DNA of 64,000 nucleotides. Origin: Lutjanus erythropterus. Taxonomy: Eukaryota; Chordata; Actinopteri; Lutjaniformes; Lutjanidae. Shown one piece after another: positions 46,466-57,791 of the stretch (positions are counted from its first letter, which is position 1; each line of letters begins with the position of its first letter). The DNA is taken from assembly GCA_020091685.1 (NCBI GenBank), contig CM034595.1, positions 42,277,351-42,341,350 of the forward strand. Reading direction: 5' to 3'. Under the pieces are notes generated by a model. It did not search any database and was not told the DNA's origin. It saw nothing but the letters and a program-made list of their open reading frames with translations. A program made the position numbers and the translations under genes.

Positions 46466-47400
46466 AGGTGTGGTCCTGACTCACAGACTCAAGACACAAA
46501 CTTTAGACTGAATCAACTAACATTAACACTATTCATTATATTCAACACTTAATTCCCCAGATCAACTTTGTTTGAACCCCAATAGCATCCATTCATGTAG
46601 GGGAGAACCATGGAGAACTAATGTTATATTACTAAGCACAAACTGGAATAAATTATAGCAAAGATCATTTTGTTTGTGCATAAAAACTTTTTCCCACAAA
46701 AAAACAAATTTCACTATCAAACACGTGGGTTAACCATCCTGGCTGAGCCCTCATTTTCAGAGAGACCAGACAAGATTGCAAGATTGTTATCATACATTTT
46801 TATTGACAAGATAGTAAAAAGGAACAAAAACAATGTGGAGATCAATAATCTGTAATGTAAGCATTTTGACTTGATACCTTTTCCAAAGCCCAACAATTTA
46901 AAAATGTGCTAGAAATCAATTCCTGTCCCTTCAGTTTCTTAATCAACTAACTTTAACACTATTCATTCTCAGCAAGTCGACACTTAATTCCCCAAGTCCA
47001 CTTTATTTGAAACAATCAAACAGCTTCCAATCAGGCTGCAGGAGAGAACCATGAGGAAATGTGGTGAGCTACTTCAGGCAAATCGAGCTGCACCGCCAAT
47101 CACATGTGACATGCGTCACTCTCAGTAGTACACACCAAACGCACCCTTCCAATTTGGCGGTCTATTTAAACTGCCAATGAATTGCTGCCCTGCACTGGTG
47201 TTGCTGTCTGCTCTTTTAAAAATGACACCAAAGATAATTTTGTTCTTGTATAAATTTTACAGTGGCCAACAAAAAAATAATTACAATATAAAAAAATCAT
47301 GTGGGTGGAGACCAAGTTGTTGACAAACATTTTTATTTCTAAAATAATAAGAAGAAATGGAAACAACTTGGATGTCCGTAATTAGTAATGTAAGTGCGTA
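46466..47400 (+). mobile_element. Two adjacent copies of one transposon remnant
   Basis: The block starts with agaggtgtggtcctgactca, the end motif of a teleost MITE. It then contains two diverged copies in the same orientation: 46514-46860 and 46935-47380. Both carry caactaac.ttaacactatt, cacttaattccccaa/g, ttgtttgaa/ttatttgaa, and further on gcaaagat.attttgt and cacgtggg/catgtggg. A third copy is at 30050-30450. Confidence 0.6.
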
Positions 47401-49678
47401 TGGTTGCATGGAAAAACAGCTGCACCCATGATGGTAATGAGGATCTTAAGGTCAAGGAGGTGATGATGAGCTTTTATTTACAACGTTGACGCCCCGACCG
47501 GATCCTGCAAAACAAAACAGAGCCGGCAAAACAGCCTCACAGGGACGCCCAGTAGAACGGAGGGATCGTAACAAAATAATTTGATGATTTACAAGAAAGG
47601 AAGAGAGGAATTTTTGCATAAGAACAAATAAATATTCTTTGACATGTATTTGGCACACAAAAACAGATAACTAAACCATTAACACAGGGACACATGCTTA
47701 GAGCTTGAAGAATGTATTTTTTCGCTTCACTCTGTCTTCAGCTCATTCGCTGTGTCTATATGCCAGACACCAGGGATACTGAAGAAATCAAGTTAAGGTT
47801 GGAAAACACAATTTACATGCGCTGTAGTAACCTGGTTACTGTAAAAAAAAACCTGCATTTACCTGCAGCTGCTCAGTAATCACATTCATCCGTCACCCCC
47901 TACCATATTTTTGAAACAACAGCGGCGTCTTTGAAGTGTATTAGTGATATATGAAGCTTCAGCGCAGATTTTTTTCCTTTTTTTGTTGATGCATTTTGAT
48001 TGATGACACATTGAGCCTCTGTGTTGAGAAAGCGCACAATTTACTGTGTCTGAATGTTACAAGTTCATCTTTGAAAACCGACTTATTTAGATTCATTTAC
48101 TTCAGAGACAGGTTTCATTTTTCTTTGGATTTAAGATTATTATAATGTGTTTTTTGGAGTCAAAGATGCACCGCTCCTAGTAATGATATTTCCTTTCATC
48201 CTCCCGTGCCGCTGTCACAGCAAAGCTTTTCCTGTCTGAAGCCTTTGTCATGCACACGCACTCTTGCAAACAGAAAGCATATACGGTACGTGGCCAAGAA
48301 ATTAGGCTTCTCTTGCAGATACAAATCCAACTAAGTTCCTCCTAATCCCCTTCCTCAAATAAGGAAAACTGTTTCTGGTTTATATGATGTTAAGGAAATC
48401 AGGTTACTAAGGAAATTTGACAATAATCTGATCTCTTTGTGATATTTTCCTCACTGTGGCTTGGATGGAAACTCTGCCTAGGAATGTGTATCTTGGTTGT
48501 TGCTTTGGGGCACTCCACAAATCTTCTTTTCTTGTAGCCGCTGATCATTCTGTCACGGGGGAATTTCATCTACAATACTTGAAAACCACTCGGTTTTGTC
48601 TGAGCTAACCTTGAGCTTTTCTCGCTGAAAATAGACAGGCTTTGTATGAATTTTTCATGCGGGAACTTTTACTGAGTACTTCTGAACAGCGGCGATTCTC
48701 TGTGAAAAGAATCCAGCATGACAAATTTCAGCTACGGCTTGAGACCAGAGGAAAAGTGTGATTGTTAAACCCACTGCAAGGACTTATGAAGTTTAGACGC
48801 AGCCCGAAATCTGCCTTTTGTTGTCAATGTGTACCCATACTGAATTATTTATTGGCCTTTTTGTTGCAGAGAATTCCTATATATGTTATACCAGATTTTT
48901 TGTATTCTACTTGTTTATTTAAATACACTGGTTGTTTCTTGTCTTTTAACACCAGAAACCTTTAATATCACTGACCATGACATTCTGTTTAACACTGAAT
49001 CATAATGTGTCATTTGGTGCATGCTTTCTGCACTGTACCTCACTGGGCCATAACTGCAGTCATTTTCACCGCGGGTGTCTCCAGTCACAATGAAACCTTT
49101 AAAGCTGTAATACTTTTCGCTTTGAGGCAGGAGGTGTATTTTTAGTCCTGCACCCTCCCTCTGTGTTGGTCGGGTTTCCACCTCAACACATGATGAGCTA
49201 TCTACCTTGAAATGGCACCGAGCCTGAGGTTGAGGTAACAGGCATCACAACCAATCTGTCATTTAAAAAAAAAAAAAAAGAGACATTTTTCACAGCTTTT
49301 CTCAGGAATTGTCCAGCAAAAGGCGCAGCATCTAAAACCAGTGATATTTCAGCAGAGTGAAAGTGGTCAAACTTCCCTCTGACCAGCTAATTTGTCTGAT
49401 CAAGAAAACCAAATCGTGAAATTAGCCGTGGATGTTCATGATCCCCAGTAGATAAATCCTCCCCTGATCTTTGCTCACTCACACACGAGAAAGATCAAAA
49501 TTAGCGAGATTTTAATTTCTGAGAACATTCACGCGTTCAAGAGGGCGAACCGTTTTGATTTTATTGACCCCGAGACCATTTTTGCTGATTGGATTTTTGC
49601 TGTTTGTGCTCTGCTGGTGAAGAGGTGTGAAATTTATGGTTCCCAGTAAAATTGCTTCTCCTTTGTGTGGTTTCTGCC

Positions 49679-49692
49679 GTTGCCATGGTTAC
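49679..49692. promoter_or_regulatory. X-box-like motif
   Basis: GTTGCCATGGTTAC matches the RFX X-box palindrome except for one position in the right half. Motif evidence only. Confidence 0.28.
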
Positions 49693-49855
49693 ACAGCAAG
49701 CCTTGGTAATTTGAAAAAAAAAACTTCTGTCATCATAAATGCTGCAAATAGCTGTGCATGTTTATAGGAGTGACAGTCAGGTTCTTTTTTTGTTGTTGTT
49801 GTTGTTTTTGATGGTGTGTTTCCATTGAGAACAACAGAAGCAGCGATTTCCTTCC

Positions 49856-50000
49856 TTAAAGGGATAGTTTGGATTTTTTTTTGCCTGAGGTTATATGAGG
49901 GACTTATCCACAGTCAGTTTATTATTTTCATTAGCATCAGGCTGGAGAAGCAGAGAGGAGTACTGGTGAAGGAAGCTAAGCAATGAACTGCTGTGGACAG
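49856..50000 (+). mobile_element. MITE end (TTAAAGGGATAGTTTGGATTT)
   Basis: ttaaagggatagtttggatt followed by tgaggttatatgagggactt and ttattttcattagcatcagg is the left end of a common teleost MITE. The right boundary was not found. Confidence 0.6.
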
Positions 50001-50744
50001 GGTCAGCAGCAAAATGTATTTAGTCTGTTTAAGTGTTTTTTCACTTCTTTAACTTGCTGTCATTCAACCTTTTCTGACAGGAAAGCCAAATATCACTCTC
50101 TCCAAATCCACCAGATTCATTTAATCAGAAACAGTAATAAAGTTAACACTTAAAAAAATATCTCAAAGTTCAGTTCATGTTCATTGTTCACAATTTTGAA
50201 TTTTGAACTAAGCTGTCAGTCTCAAAAATGAAGTAGTTCACAATTTAATTTTAAATAGAACCTCCTACTAGGGACTCTGTGGTCTGTATAATGACACCAT
50301 TTTAAATGGTGAGCTATAGTCATGTTTAGTGTTAATTTCAATGACCAGGATTACTTATATCTACAATTACAAAGTTGAACACCAACATCCTATACTGTTG
50401 AAATTTCCAACCAGGAACTCAAAATTCCAACCTTGCAGTTCAAATTGAACGCACCATAATGCACGAGAACTGTTTATCACTGTAACAGAGACTCTAGTCT
50501 GCAGTGTCATACACTCAAGGCTGCTTGTTCAACCAAAGTTATTAGACTTCTGTCCATTTTCACACACTCTTTCTGCCGCGACCACACCTTTTTTTAATTA
50601 GTCCATGATGTGAGTGCCGTTAGCTCTCAGCAGTGAGCGGCGCTCACATGCTGCTCTTTCAGCACATTCATGCATGATATTGTCTATCACTGCCTCAACT
50701 GCTTAATTTTTTTTGTGTTATTATTGTGTGATGAATATGTTTTA

Positions 50745-50885
50745 AAAGGCTAATTTGGATTCAGTGATGTTTCACAATAACACAAATAAACTAACCAGTC
50801 AAGGCAGTGTTAAAGTCAAGTCATGTTAAAATTACTGATTTTGCCAAAGGAGTCTGGAGTGACAGAGACTGATATTTTGGTTATA
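50745..50885 (+). mobile_element. MITE fragment, family of 52520-52790
   Basis: Contains ctaatttggattcagtgatg, acaataacacaaataaacta, aattactgattttgcc and aaggagtctggagtgacag in the same order as the reverse complement of 52520-52680. Confidence 0.65.
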
Positions 50886-51479
50886 TAATCACAGTTTCCA
50901 GTTGCAAAAGGCTGTCTGATGGCAAAATAAAGAGGTAAATATAGCGTGAACTTGAACTGGTATTGTTTTTTTGTTTTTTTTAGGCGGGCTAAAATATGTT
51001 TTGCTGCTGAATCCTGTCCACAGCACTACGTTGTTCAGCTTCTGTGCTGGTGTTCCTCTCTGCCTCTCCAAACTGGGGGCATGTCGATTGCCAGCCACTG
51101 TAGATAATACACTGACTACGGATAAGTACCTCATACAGCCCCACTTAAGCTACTTGAGCACTTGAGCCATCACTTTAGATTTTTCTGCCTTGACTTTCCT
51201 TTCTTTCCTCGGTAGCCGCAGTCAAGCTAACCTCTGGCCACAGCAACAGCAAACTGGATTAGTTCACTGAATTTCACCAGAGGTCCCAGATAGACACAAA
51301 AGAAAACTATCGATCTCTCCTATCCTGTTTATACATTTATTCATGATTATTTTAATGCGAAAAGGTACATTTGCATATAACAGCTCTAGCCACAGCAGGG
51401 TGACATGCTGAAACCCACACAGTGACTCAGGACCCCTGTCTCTCTCTCTGAAGCTTGTTTTCTGTCTCTGTCTTTTCAG

Positions 51480-51581
51480 CACATCAGCAGCCGGCGTCAT
51501 AAAGACAGAGCAGCAGGTAAACCAGCCAAACCTAAATACAGCCCCTACAGCAAACCGCAGAAAGGCCAGACCAAGCAGCCG
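51480..51581 (+). CDS. znf385d: znf385d coding exon: last finger His half
   Basis: The exon follows tctgtctcttttcag and ends at cagccg|gtgagt. It is 102 nt (34 codons), phase 0 on both sides. It starts with HISSRRHKDRAAGKP, giving the H-X5-H pair of the last finger, and continues KPKYSPY. RAAGKPxKPKYSPY is the ZNF385D version as I recall it; ZNF385B has RVAGKPLKPKYSPY, and ZNF385A and C diverge more. This is the strongest single piece of evidence for the paralogue assignment. Confidence 0.92.
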
Positions 51582-52519
51582 GTGAGTCACTGCACGCCTC
51601 AGTCACCTTATCAGCAACAAACGTCCCGGTGTCAAGACAACAATCACCGTGACTCAGTTCTAATAGCCTCTTAGGAGACAGACGTGTCAGCCTGTGAGAG
51701 ACAGTTATTGTTTGATATCTGACACTGTGTTCATTGTCATTTTTCTGTCCCAACCACTTCCTCGAAGAAAAAGCAACTAAAAAGCATGGGTCTGTGCGCA
51801 GCCCCTATATGTAGAGACTGCCAGACAAAACTGCTTATAAGCAAGAAATTCCTATATATCTGCTGAAGTTCTATCGTCTGTCACTTGATAAGACATTCAA
51901 TCCACTTGACGGCATCTTATTCAGTAAAATGTCAACTTTCATAACTGGTTCACCTGTTACCTGGCTTTTATTAAATATTCGTGACATGGAAGAGCGTGAT
52001 GTAATTTGAAAAACTTGATATTTTATAGACAAAAATGGCACGTATCAAAGTTCTTCTGAGCCAGCAAGCTGGAGGCGAAATGCAGACCGGGATCGAATAC
52101 TATTTATAGGTAGTTGTAAATGTCAGTTTTAACTTATTTTGAGTGCCTCAGCGTGAGGTCTTGTGCATCAAGGCGGTTCAGATTAGTGTCAGCCAAGTTG
52201 ACAAACCACAGAATAAGAGAAGAGTGCTAAACTTTCAAATACTTTTCTGGGGTGACTGTTTAACTTTCTGGTACTGGCAGTCCTACATGGCAGACCCCAA
52301 ACCTTTTGCATTCCAGGGGCCATAATACAGAAATATCCTGTCTGGCAACCATGGTTATTGGAGTAAGGACATGATATAGGAAAAGGTTCCTCAGTCAATG
52401 TTCTTATCCTAACCTAACGTTTGTGAGTCAGTGTATTACCTATCGAAAGTACACAAAGTACGCAGTATATATAAACTATTTTTAGGGCTTTACTTTGCCA
52501 TCAGACAACTTTTTTTGAT

Positions 52520-52790
52520 GGGAAACCCCTGGCATATAAACCAAATATCAGTGACTCTAAACCAACCAGACTCCACAGGCAAAATCAGCAATTTTATCTT
52601 GCAGAACATGGGAGTTGCTGGTCTACCACTGCCTCGATCTGTTACTTTGTTTGTGTTGTGATTTCAGTAAATTCGAACTATCCTTTTGAAACAGTAAAGT
52701 CACACAATAACACAAACTAACCAACAGATAGACCGACAACTCCTGTGTTCTGTCAGTTAAAATGACTGATTTCCCTGGTACCATGCACAC
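52520..52790. mobile_element. Two MITE ends in head-to-head orientation
   Basis: 52520-52680 matches, in reverse complement, the fragment at 50745-50885. Starting about 52672, the forward strand again shows the same terminal motif (aactatccttttgaaacagt, cacacaataacacaaactaa, gttaaaatgactgatttccc). The two ends therefore meet near 52675 in opposite orientation. Confidence 0.6.
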
Positions 52791-52858
52791 AACAAAAACA
52801 ACAAAATGTTTCAATGAGAAAAAACAATGGTTACAGTTATTAGTTTGTTTAGATGTCA

Positions 52859-52871
52859 GTTGCTAGGCAAC
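52859..52871. promoter_or_regulatory. Palindromic RFX X-box
   Basis: GTTGCTAGGCAAC is a full palindromic X-box (two RGCAAC-type half sites with short spacing), a high-affinity consensus for RFX transcription factors. It lies in the last intron, outside the MITE ends. Function is inferred from motif alone. Confidence 0.42.
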
Positions 52872-55189
52872 AGACACAAAAGTTGATAACCATTGTCGGA
52901 CTGAGTATTTAGGATTTCCTAACCTGAGATAAGATTGGATTACTTAATTCCAAATAATTCCAGTAATTCAAAATTTTGAAAAAAATCCTCTTTTATACTC
53001 TTCCTATCATAACTTGAGAGTTAAGATGGAGAGTTTCTGAAATATGGCCCCAGGAGAGCCTAAACAAATGTTAAAAGTTCTTTTTTTTCCGAGTGTCACA
53101 CAACACAGGGTCAGCGGGGTGCACTGAGGATCCATGTGGATTCAATGCAGAAAAGATAAAGGAGCGTCTGACTTTCCATCGCTCAGAAAACGGCATCCAT
53201 CACACCCACTGTTTGCCGAGACGAAGCGCGGGGGTTACCAGTGTGGGGGAAATGACTTTTTCTGAAACCCATCATTGACTGAGTTAACGGAGAGGAGCTT
53301 CTTTGATGAGCGGAGAGTAAAGAATGCTTCCCATAGGGTTACGATGCCTGAGTCAGTGATTGATAACCCATGACAACGGCTGCCATCCAGCTGCTGCGAG
53401 ACCGTAGCTTTTCCATTACTGATACAGAAGATTAAGCCAGATAACTTTGGTGACCTTTTCACCCTATTAGGCTGGTTTTGGAGGTTGGGCACTTTTTTCC
53501 CATTTGTCTGTCTGCCTTTTCTTTCTTTTATTTCTTCTCTCTTTTTAAAAACTACATAATTCCACACTCACGCTTAAAACATTCTTCAGAAACGGCACAA
53601 AACAGCAGCAAACAGAAAAGCGGTTTGGATTCTGTGATTCGATGTGTGAGTTTTATGTTTGAGACATTGTCAGAGCTCCAAGGAAACACAAATTTCCCAA
53701 ATGCATCAATCCAATTCATGTTCAAAATGCAGGTACATGGGTTAAACCACTGAACGGTTATTTATAATGTTTCCCTCTGGTGTCTGGCAGATCACCTTGA
53801 ACCCTTTCAGTAATTAGCAGCTGATTTCTGGCACCTGTTTGATTCCCTGTAAACCTCTCAGGTCCTAACTCTCCATGTGTGTCTTCAGTCTGCACTACAG
53901 CAGCAGTGTCCTCGGTCTCAGCCTGTCATGTTTTCTGTTTATTCATGTTTTTCATAATGAATCTGATTTACAAGTTAAATTCTGTTTGTGACACCGCCAT
54001 GTTGCCTCTGTTTATCCGAGATTGAAACAGAGAACAATCTGGGAAATCGTGACAACAAAACAGATAAAGTGCTTTGACAAAATGTCAGAAAGAGCCGAGT
54101 GTGACGCCTTCAGACTGCTTGTTGTGTCTGACCGACAGTTCAGAACCAATCGTGTTTAATTTACAATGATGTAAAATAGAGGAAAACAGCAAATCCCCAA
54201 AATTTAAAAGCTGCGATCAAAAGCTTTGTGTTGTTTTCTTGATAAAATAAAATGTGTCCATAGCACCAAATTTCAAAAACTTAAAGTACTGAAGGTTGGT
54301 ACTGAATGTGTGATATGATTTGCAGTCTCATACTCACTTATTCTTGAATCATTAATTAAATCAATTATTATTTAAGTTCCTGACTTCAATAAAAATGTTC
54401 AGAGTTTTAGGCTGTTTTTATTACGGCAAAGTTTTTTTTTTTAATGGCATTGACCATTTGTGGACTTTAATTGAATGAAAAAAAGGAGTTTGTTGAAATG
54501 AAATGTTTCTTTAATGAAAAATATTGAAGGATTTTTGATAAAAATAACTTTGCAGCAGAATTTCCACTGTTGATTTAAATCAGAAGGGAGTACTACGAAG
54601 CAAGATGAATAGGTTAGTGATGTATGTTGAGTTTTCAATGTCACGGAGAAGGCTCTCTTTTAACCTGGGTAGATCGCATTGCAACTTGTGCTGAATACAT
54701 AACCTGGCCCTGGGGAGGTTATGTTCAGAGTTTCAGATTAAATCGGCTGTAAAAATTTCCTGTCACTGATTCTTTTCCTGATGATATTTTCTGTGAGCAG
54801 TATAGATTCTCAGCTGAGGGAAATATGTTACAAAAAAATCTGTTGAGCTGTACATTAGTAACACCATCAAACAAAGCCGTGCACTTACAGTGACAGTATC
54901 AGACCTAAATGCCCTCCTTTAGTATCATGTTTAAATGCATCAAGTTTAAAGTTTTAGAGCAGACATTAAGAGTGTATTTAGTGGTTAAAAAAAATGTGCA
55001 AACTTTCTACACAGTTCTGTAACTTTCTGACAGCAATCCCTCATTTACAGCAACAGAGTTGCTTTTTGCCATAATTTATAAATATTCTTCCTGACTTTCC
55101 ATTTTAGCAACCTGTTCAGCAGAACTGGATTAGTCTAGTCTAAAGCCTGAGTTAACAAAGAAAGTTCATAAACATCATTGTGATACCCG

Positions 55190-55760
55190 TTATCTCTGAC
55201 TAGAGCCTTTCACACTGCACTTTGCTAATGGAGCTGTTAGCCCCAGGCTAGTGGAGCTGTTAGCCCCAGGCTAAGAGAGCTGTTAGCCCCAAGCTAGTGG
55301 AGCTGTTAGCCCCAGGCTAGTGGAGCTGTTACCTCCAGGCTAGTGGAGCTGTTAGCCCCAGGCTAAGAGAGCTGTTAGCCCCAAGCTAGTGGAGCTGTTA
55401 GCCCCAGGCTAAGAAACATTTCACATACAATCCTGGCACATTCCAAAGTGGGCTAACCCCAACTTTAGCTGAGGGCTTGCTGGCCCTGCTCCGGAGTACA
55501 GTTGGTTTACAGTGATATCCCATCAAAAATCAACTAAACCCAAGTCTAAAAAATCAAAGCAGTAGTCATGAAAAATTCTAAAATGCTCACATCAGTTGTA
55601 ACAAAGGACATTTAAGCCAGGGCAAGTAGAAGTGTAGTGTGACTCATATAGCCCTGGCCTCAGTTTAACCCTGGGCTAATAATGTGTGACACAGGGCTAA
55701 GTTACCCCAGGGCTAAAGATAGCCCTGGCCTAAAAAAATGCAGTCTGAAAAGGGCCACTG
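55190..55760. mobile_element. MITE containing a minisatellite
   Basis: The left end (gagcctttcacactgcacttt) resembles the reverse complement of the right end (gtggcccttttcagactgcat), giving imperfect inverted termini. The subterminal region repeats agccc(t/c)(g/a)ggcta motifs, and one of these has expanded into the 55228-55411 minisatellite. A fragment of the family is at 39685-39775. Confidence 0.65.
55228..55411 (+). repeat. 23-bp minisatellite, 8 units, with higher-order period
   Basis: Exactly eight 23-bp units (184 bp) of the form GTGGAGCTGTTAGCC plus CCAGGCTA occur in tandem. Units 2, 3 and 4 equal units 6, 7 and 8, including the AGAG...AAGCTA variant, giving a 92-bp higher-order repeat. 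Unit 5 differs at tacctcc. The array ends 503 bp before the last coding exon of znf385d. Confidence 0.95.
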
Positions 55761-55914
55761 GGGTTTTAGGTTTTGCTAAGCCAGCTAATGCAACAAAACC
55801 CTGACTAAGTTTAACTTACTTTGTAGAAGAGCCCTCAATAATTTGTGATGTGTTTATTTTGTCCACTCTGTGCGCATATGACTGTACTGACTGTATTTTG
55901 TCTGTCTCTATCAG

Positions 55915-56166
55915 ATAAAGCTGTCCCTGGGTAAGGACCTTCAGTGTCAGCCTCTGACTGCACAGATCATACCTGCTCATCTGGCGGCAGTGGCGGCAGC
56001 AGCCGCCGCCATCGGCAACTCTTTCGCACACCGCACGAATCACCCCACTAACCATGCCCCGACCCCTGCCCTCTTCCAAACACAGACCCTCCCCGCTGCA
56101 CTGCTCCGCCCGGCCCCCGGGCCTGTCAGGACCTCCCACCCACAAGTCCTATTTGCCCCTTACTGA
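55915..56166 (+). CDS. znf385d: znf385d terminal coding exon with stop
   Basis: The exon follows the acceptor tctgtctctatcag and ends with TGA at 56164-56166, giving 83 codons plus the stop. It encodes a polyalanine stretch (AAVAAAAAAIG), an Asn/His/Pro-rich segment, then ALFQTQTLPAALLRPAPGP and a final VLFAPY. The (T/A)LFQT...LPPALLRPAPGP(I/V)RT...VLFAPY tail is characteristic of ZNF385D; other paralogues differ in this part. Joining all five exons gives one uninterrupted frame of 346 residues from the first visible codon. A longer frame in another phase (56054-56587) is a shadow of this GC-rich exon and 3' UTR. Confidence 0.92.
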   Translation: MKLSLGKDLQCQPLTAQIIPAHLAAVAAAAAAIGNSFAHRTNHPTNHAPTPALFQTQTLPAALLRPAPGPVRTSHPQVLFAPY

Positions 56167-57095
56167 CCCTGTTGGACCCCGGCGGTTCTCTCCGTACCGC
56201 CTCTTGTCAAGGACCAAACCGTGTGCTTCACCCAGACCAGGCCAAGGAGTCGTGGCAGCGTCTGTGCTCCTTTTATGCATCCGGGTTACTGAACATCTTC
56301 ATACTGTGATCGGACCTTTACCCCGTCTCGCCGCTCCCCGTATGGATTATCCCACGTTTAAGCTAAACCGGACCGCAGCGAAGCATTGGGCGCTTTCTCA
56401 CGATGGATTTATTTCTCTTTTCCCTCTGAAAACCTGGGCTACAGTCGGCCTACACCTGCTTTCTGTGCCCATGACTCACACCTGGACCCCGGACTTGGAC
56501 CTACATTGTACCGCAATAATGTATAAGACTAACCCCGTGAACTATGCAGTGTCATTATTTCATAATGCAAGGCACAGTTTGAGCTAAGAAATACGGTAGG
56601 GATGTGCTTTTGTAAAGATCCAGCGTGGCACTAAGATCATTGCTTTAGTGGAGGATTACTGTCGCTAATAATTTAAAGGCTGTTACTGATCATAAGAGCG
56701 AGAAAGGCCCCTACTCTGTTCCTGTATGCACTTTAAGCCCCTCCTCTGTTGATGTCTCCATTAGATGGCTAGGCTGTGTTAGATCGTTAGAGTACGTGTT
56801 GTAATGTGTGTTTTTGTATCCGTCCTTGCATATCTGTGTGTGTGCAAGTGTGTATTTCTGCATGTGTGCGTGTGCTTGTCCATGTATGTGCGAGTGTGTG
56901 CATTTGGATGTGTGTGTGGAGGCGTGCGTGTCTACGTGTGAGTTTCCCATCCAACATAAGCCATTCTAGTCAATATCCAGCACACATTGTCACTGACCAT
57001 GTCTCGGGCCAGAGGGACCATAAAGGCTTGTGTATATTAACTGTCAGTGTGTAAAAGGTGAACAATTTCAAATAAAAAGAGTCCTAATTTGTTAA
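56167..57095 (+). other. znf385d 3' UTR (proposed)
   Basis: The region runs from the stop codon to just past the AATAAA at 57071-57076. It includes a TG-rich stretch (56785-56935) of tgtgtg/tgcgtg motifs. No splice signals or further coding sequence were seen. Alternative longer UTRs cannot be excluded. Confidence 0.55.
57071..57076 (+). terminator. Poly(A) signal candidate for znf385d
   Basis: AATAAA in tttcaaataaaaagag, 905 bp past the stop, followed by a T/G-rich segment (aatttgttaatgctgctgat). A MITE begins about 70 bp downstream. Confidence 0.55.
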
Positions 57096-57143
57096 TGCTG
57101 CTGATCCTGTGTAGTTCAGTAGTCATGGTACTGTATGATGCTC

Positions 57144-57530
57144 TAAGGTGTAGTTCACCAAAAAATAGAAATTCAATCTTTATCTACTCACCCACATGCC
57201 GATTAAAAGTTGGGCTTAGTTTTTTAGTCCATAAAACACTGCTGGAGTTTCACAAGAAAACAGTGTTGTGGAATCTCCCAAACAGTTCAAGTGAATGATG
57301 ACCAGTTGTCAAATGGATAAAACAACTGGAAAAAAAAAAACATAAAATGCCTCCATACTGCTCGTCTGGTATGATCCGAGCCTCCTGAGGCCCCCGACAT
57401 GCCGCTGACTTGCACGTGAACACAGTCACGGGAATGTGGCTCCTCCTCCTCAGCCTCCTCCTCCTTCAGTTGGCATTAGGGTGAGGTGATAATGTCTGAA
57501 TTTTCATTTTTGGTTGAATTATCCCTTTAA
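57144..57530 (+). mobile_element. Full-length MITE just past znf385d
   Basis: It begins taaggtgtagttcaccaaaa and ends tggttgaattatccctttaa, giving inverted termini of the AAAGGGATAGTTCACC teleost family. The internal motif ctgctggagtttcac is shared with the inverted fragment at 10670-10808. No coding capacity. Confidence 0.8.
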
Positions 57531-57729
57531 AGCACTGATTACAGCAGGGTTATTCAACCTCAGTAGTAAGTGAGCCAAAAAGGAAAATCACTGGGGCTTC
57601 AGAGGCCACACACTTTGTAATTCCTACAGTATAATGTTAACAGATGTTTTACTACATGGAATAAACTAGTCAAGCACATCCCTTTTTTTTTTACTGTAAT
57701 GGTATCATTATAATCAGGCAGTAGGAGGC

Positions 57730-57730
<1 letters not shown>

Positions 57731-57787
<57 letters not shown>
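57731..57787. repeat. (CA)n microsatellite
   Basis: About 28 uninterrupted CA units. The minus-strand open frame through it is a Cys-Val repeat artefact. Confidence 0.97.

Positions 57788-57791
<4 letters not shown>

Larger units (their letters stand above)
45781..51479 (+). other. znf385d intron, 5.7 kb
   Basis: Donor cag|gtgaga, acceptor gtctcttttcag, phase 0. It holds a paired transposon remnant (46466-47400), an X-box-like site, and MITE ends. The stretch 47650-49670 has no feature I can name; a poly-A run lies at about 49265-49279. Confidence 0.85.
51582..55914 (+). other. znf385d last intron, 4.3 kb
   Basis: Donor ccg|gtgagt, acceptor ctgtctctatcag, phase 0. Contains a head-to-head MITE pair (52520-52790), a palindromic X-box and a MITE carrying a 23-bp minisatellite. 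The stretch 52900-55180 shows no other feature I can identify. Confidence 0.85.

Noticed and set aside
13644..56166. Assignment to znf385b, znf385a or znf385c
   Set aside because: HISSRRHKDRAAGKP and the LLRPAPGP...VLFAPY tail fit D better than the B (RVAGKPLKP), A or C versions as I recall them. A tree would settle this.
56054..56587. 177-codon plus-strand frame
   Set aside because: Overlaps the last znf385d exon and 3' UTR in another phase. The exon's family-specific tail shows which frame is real.
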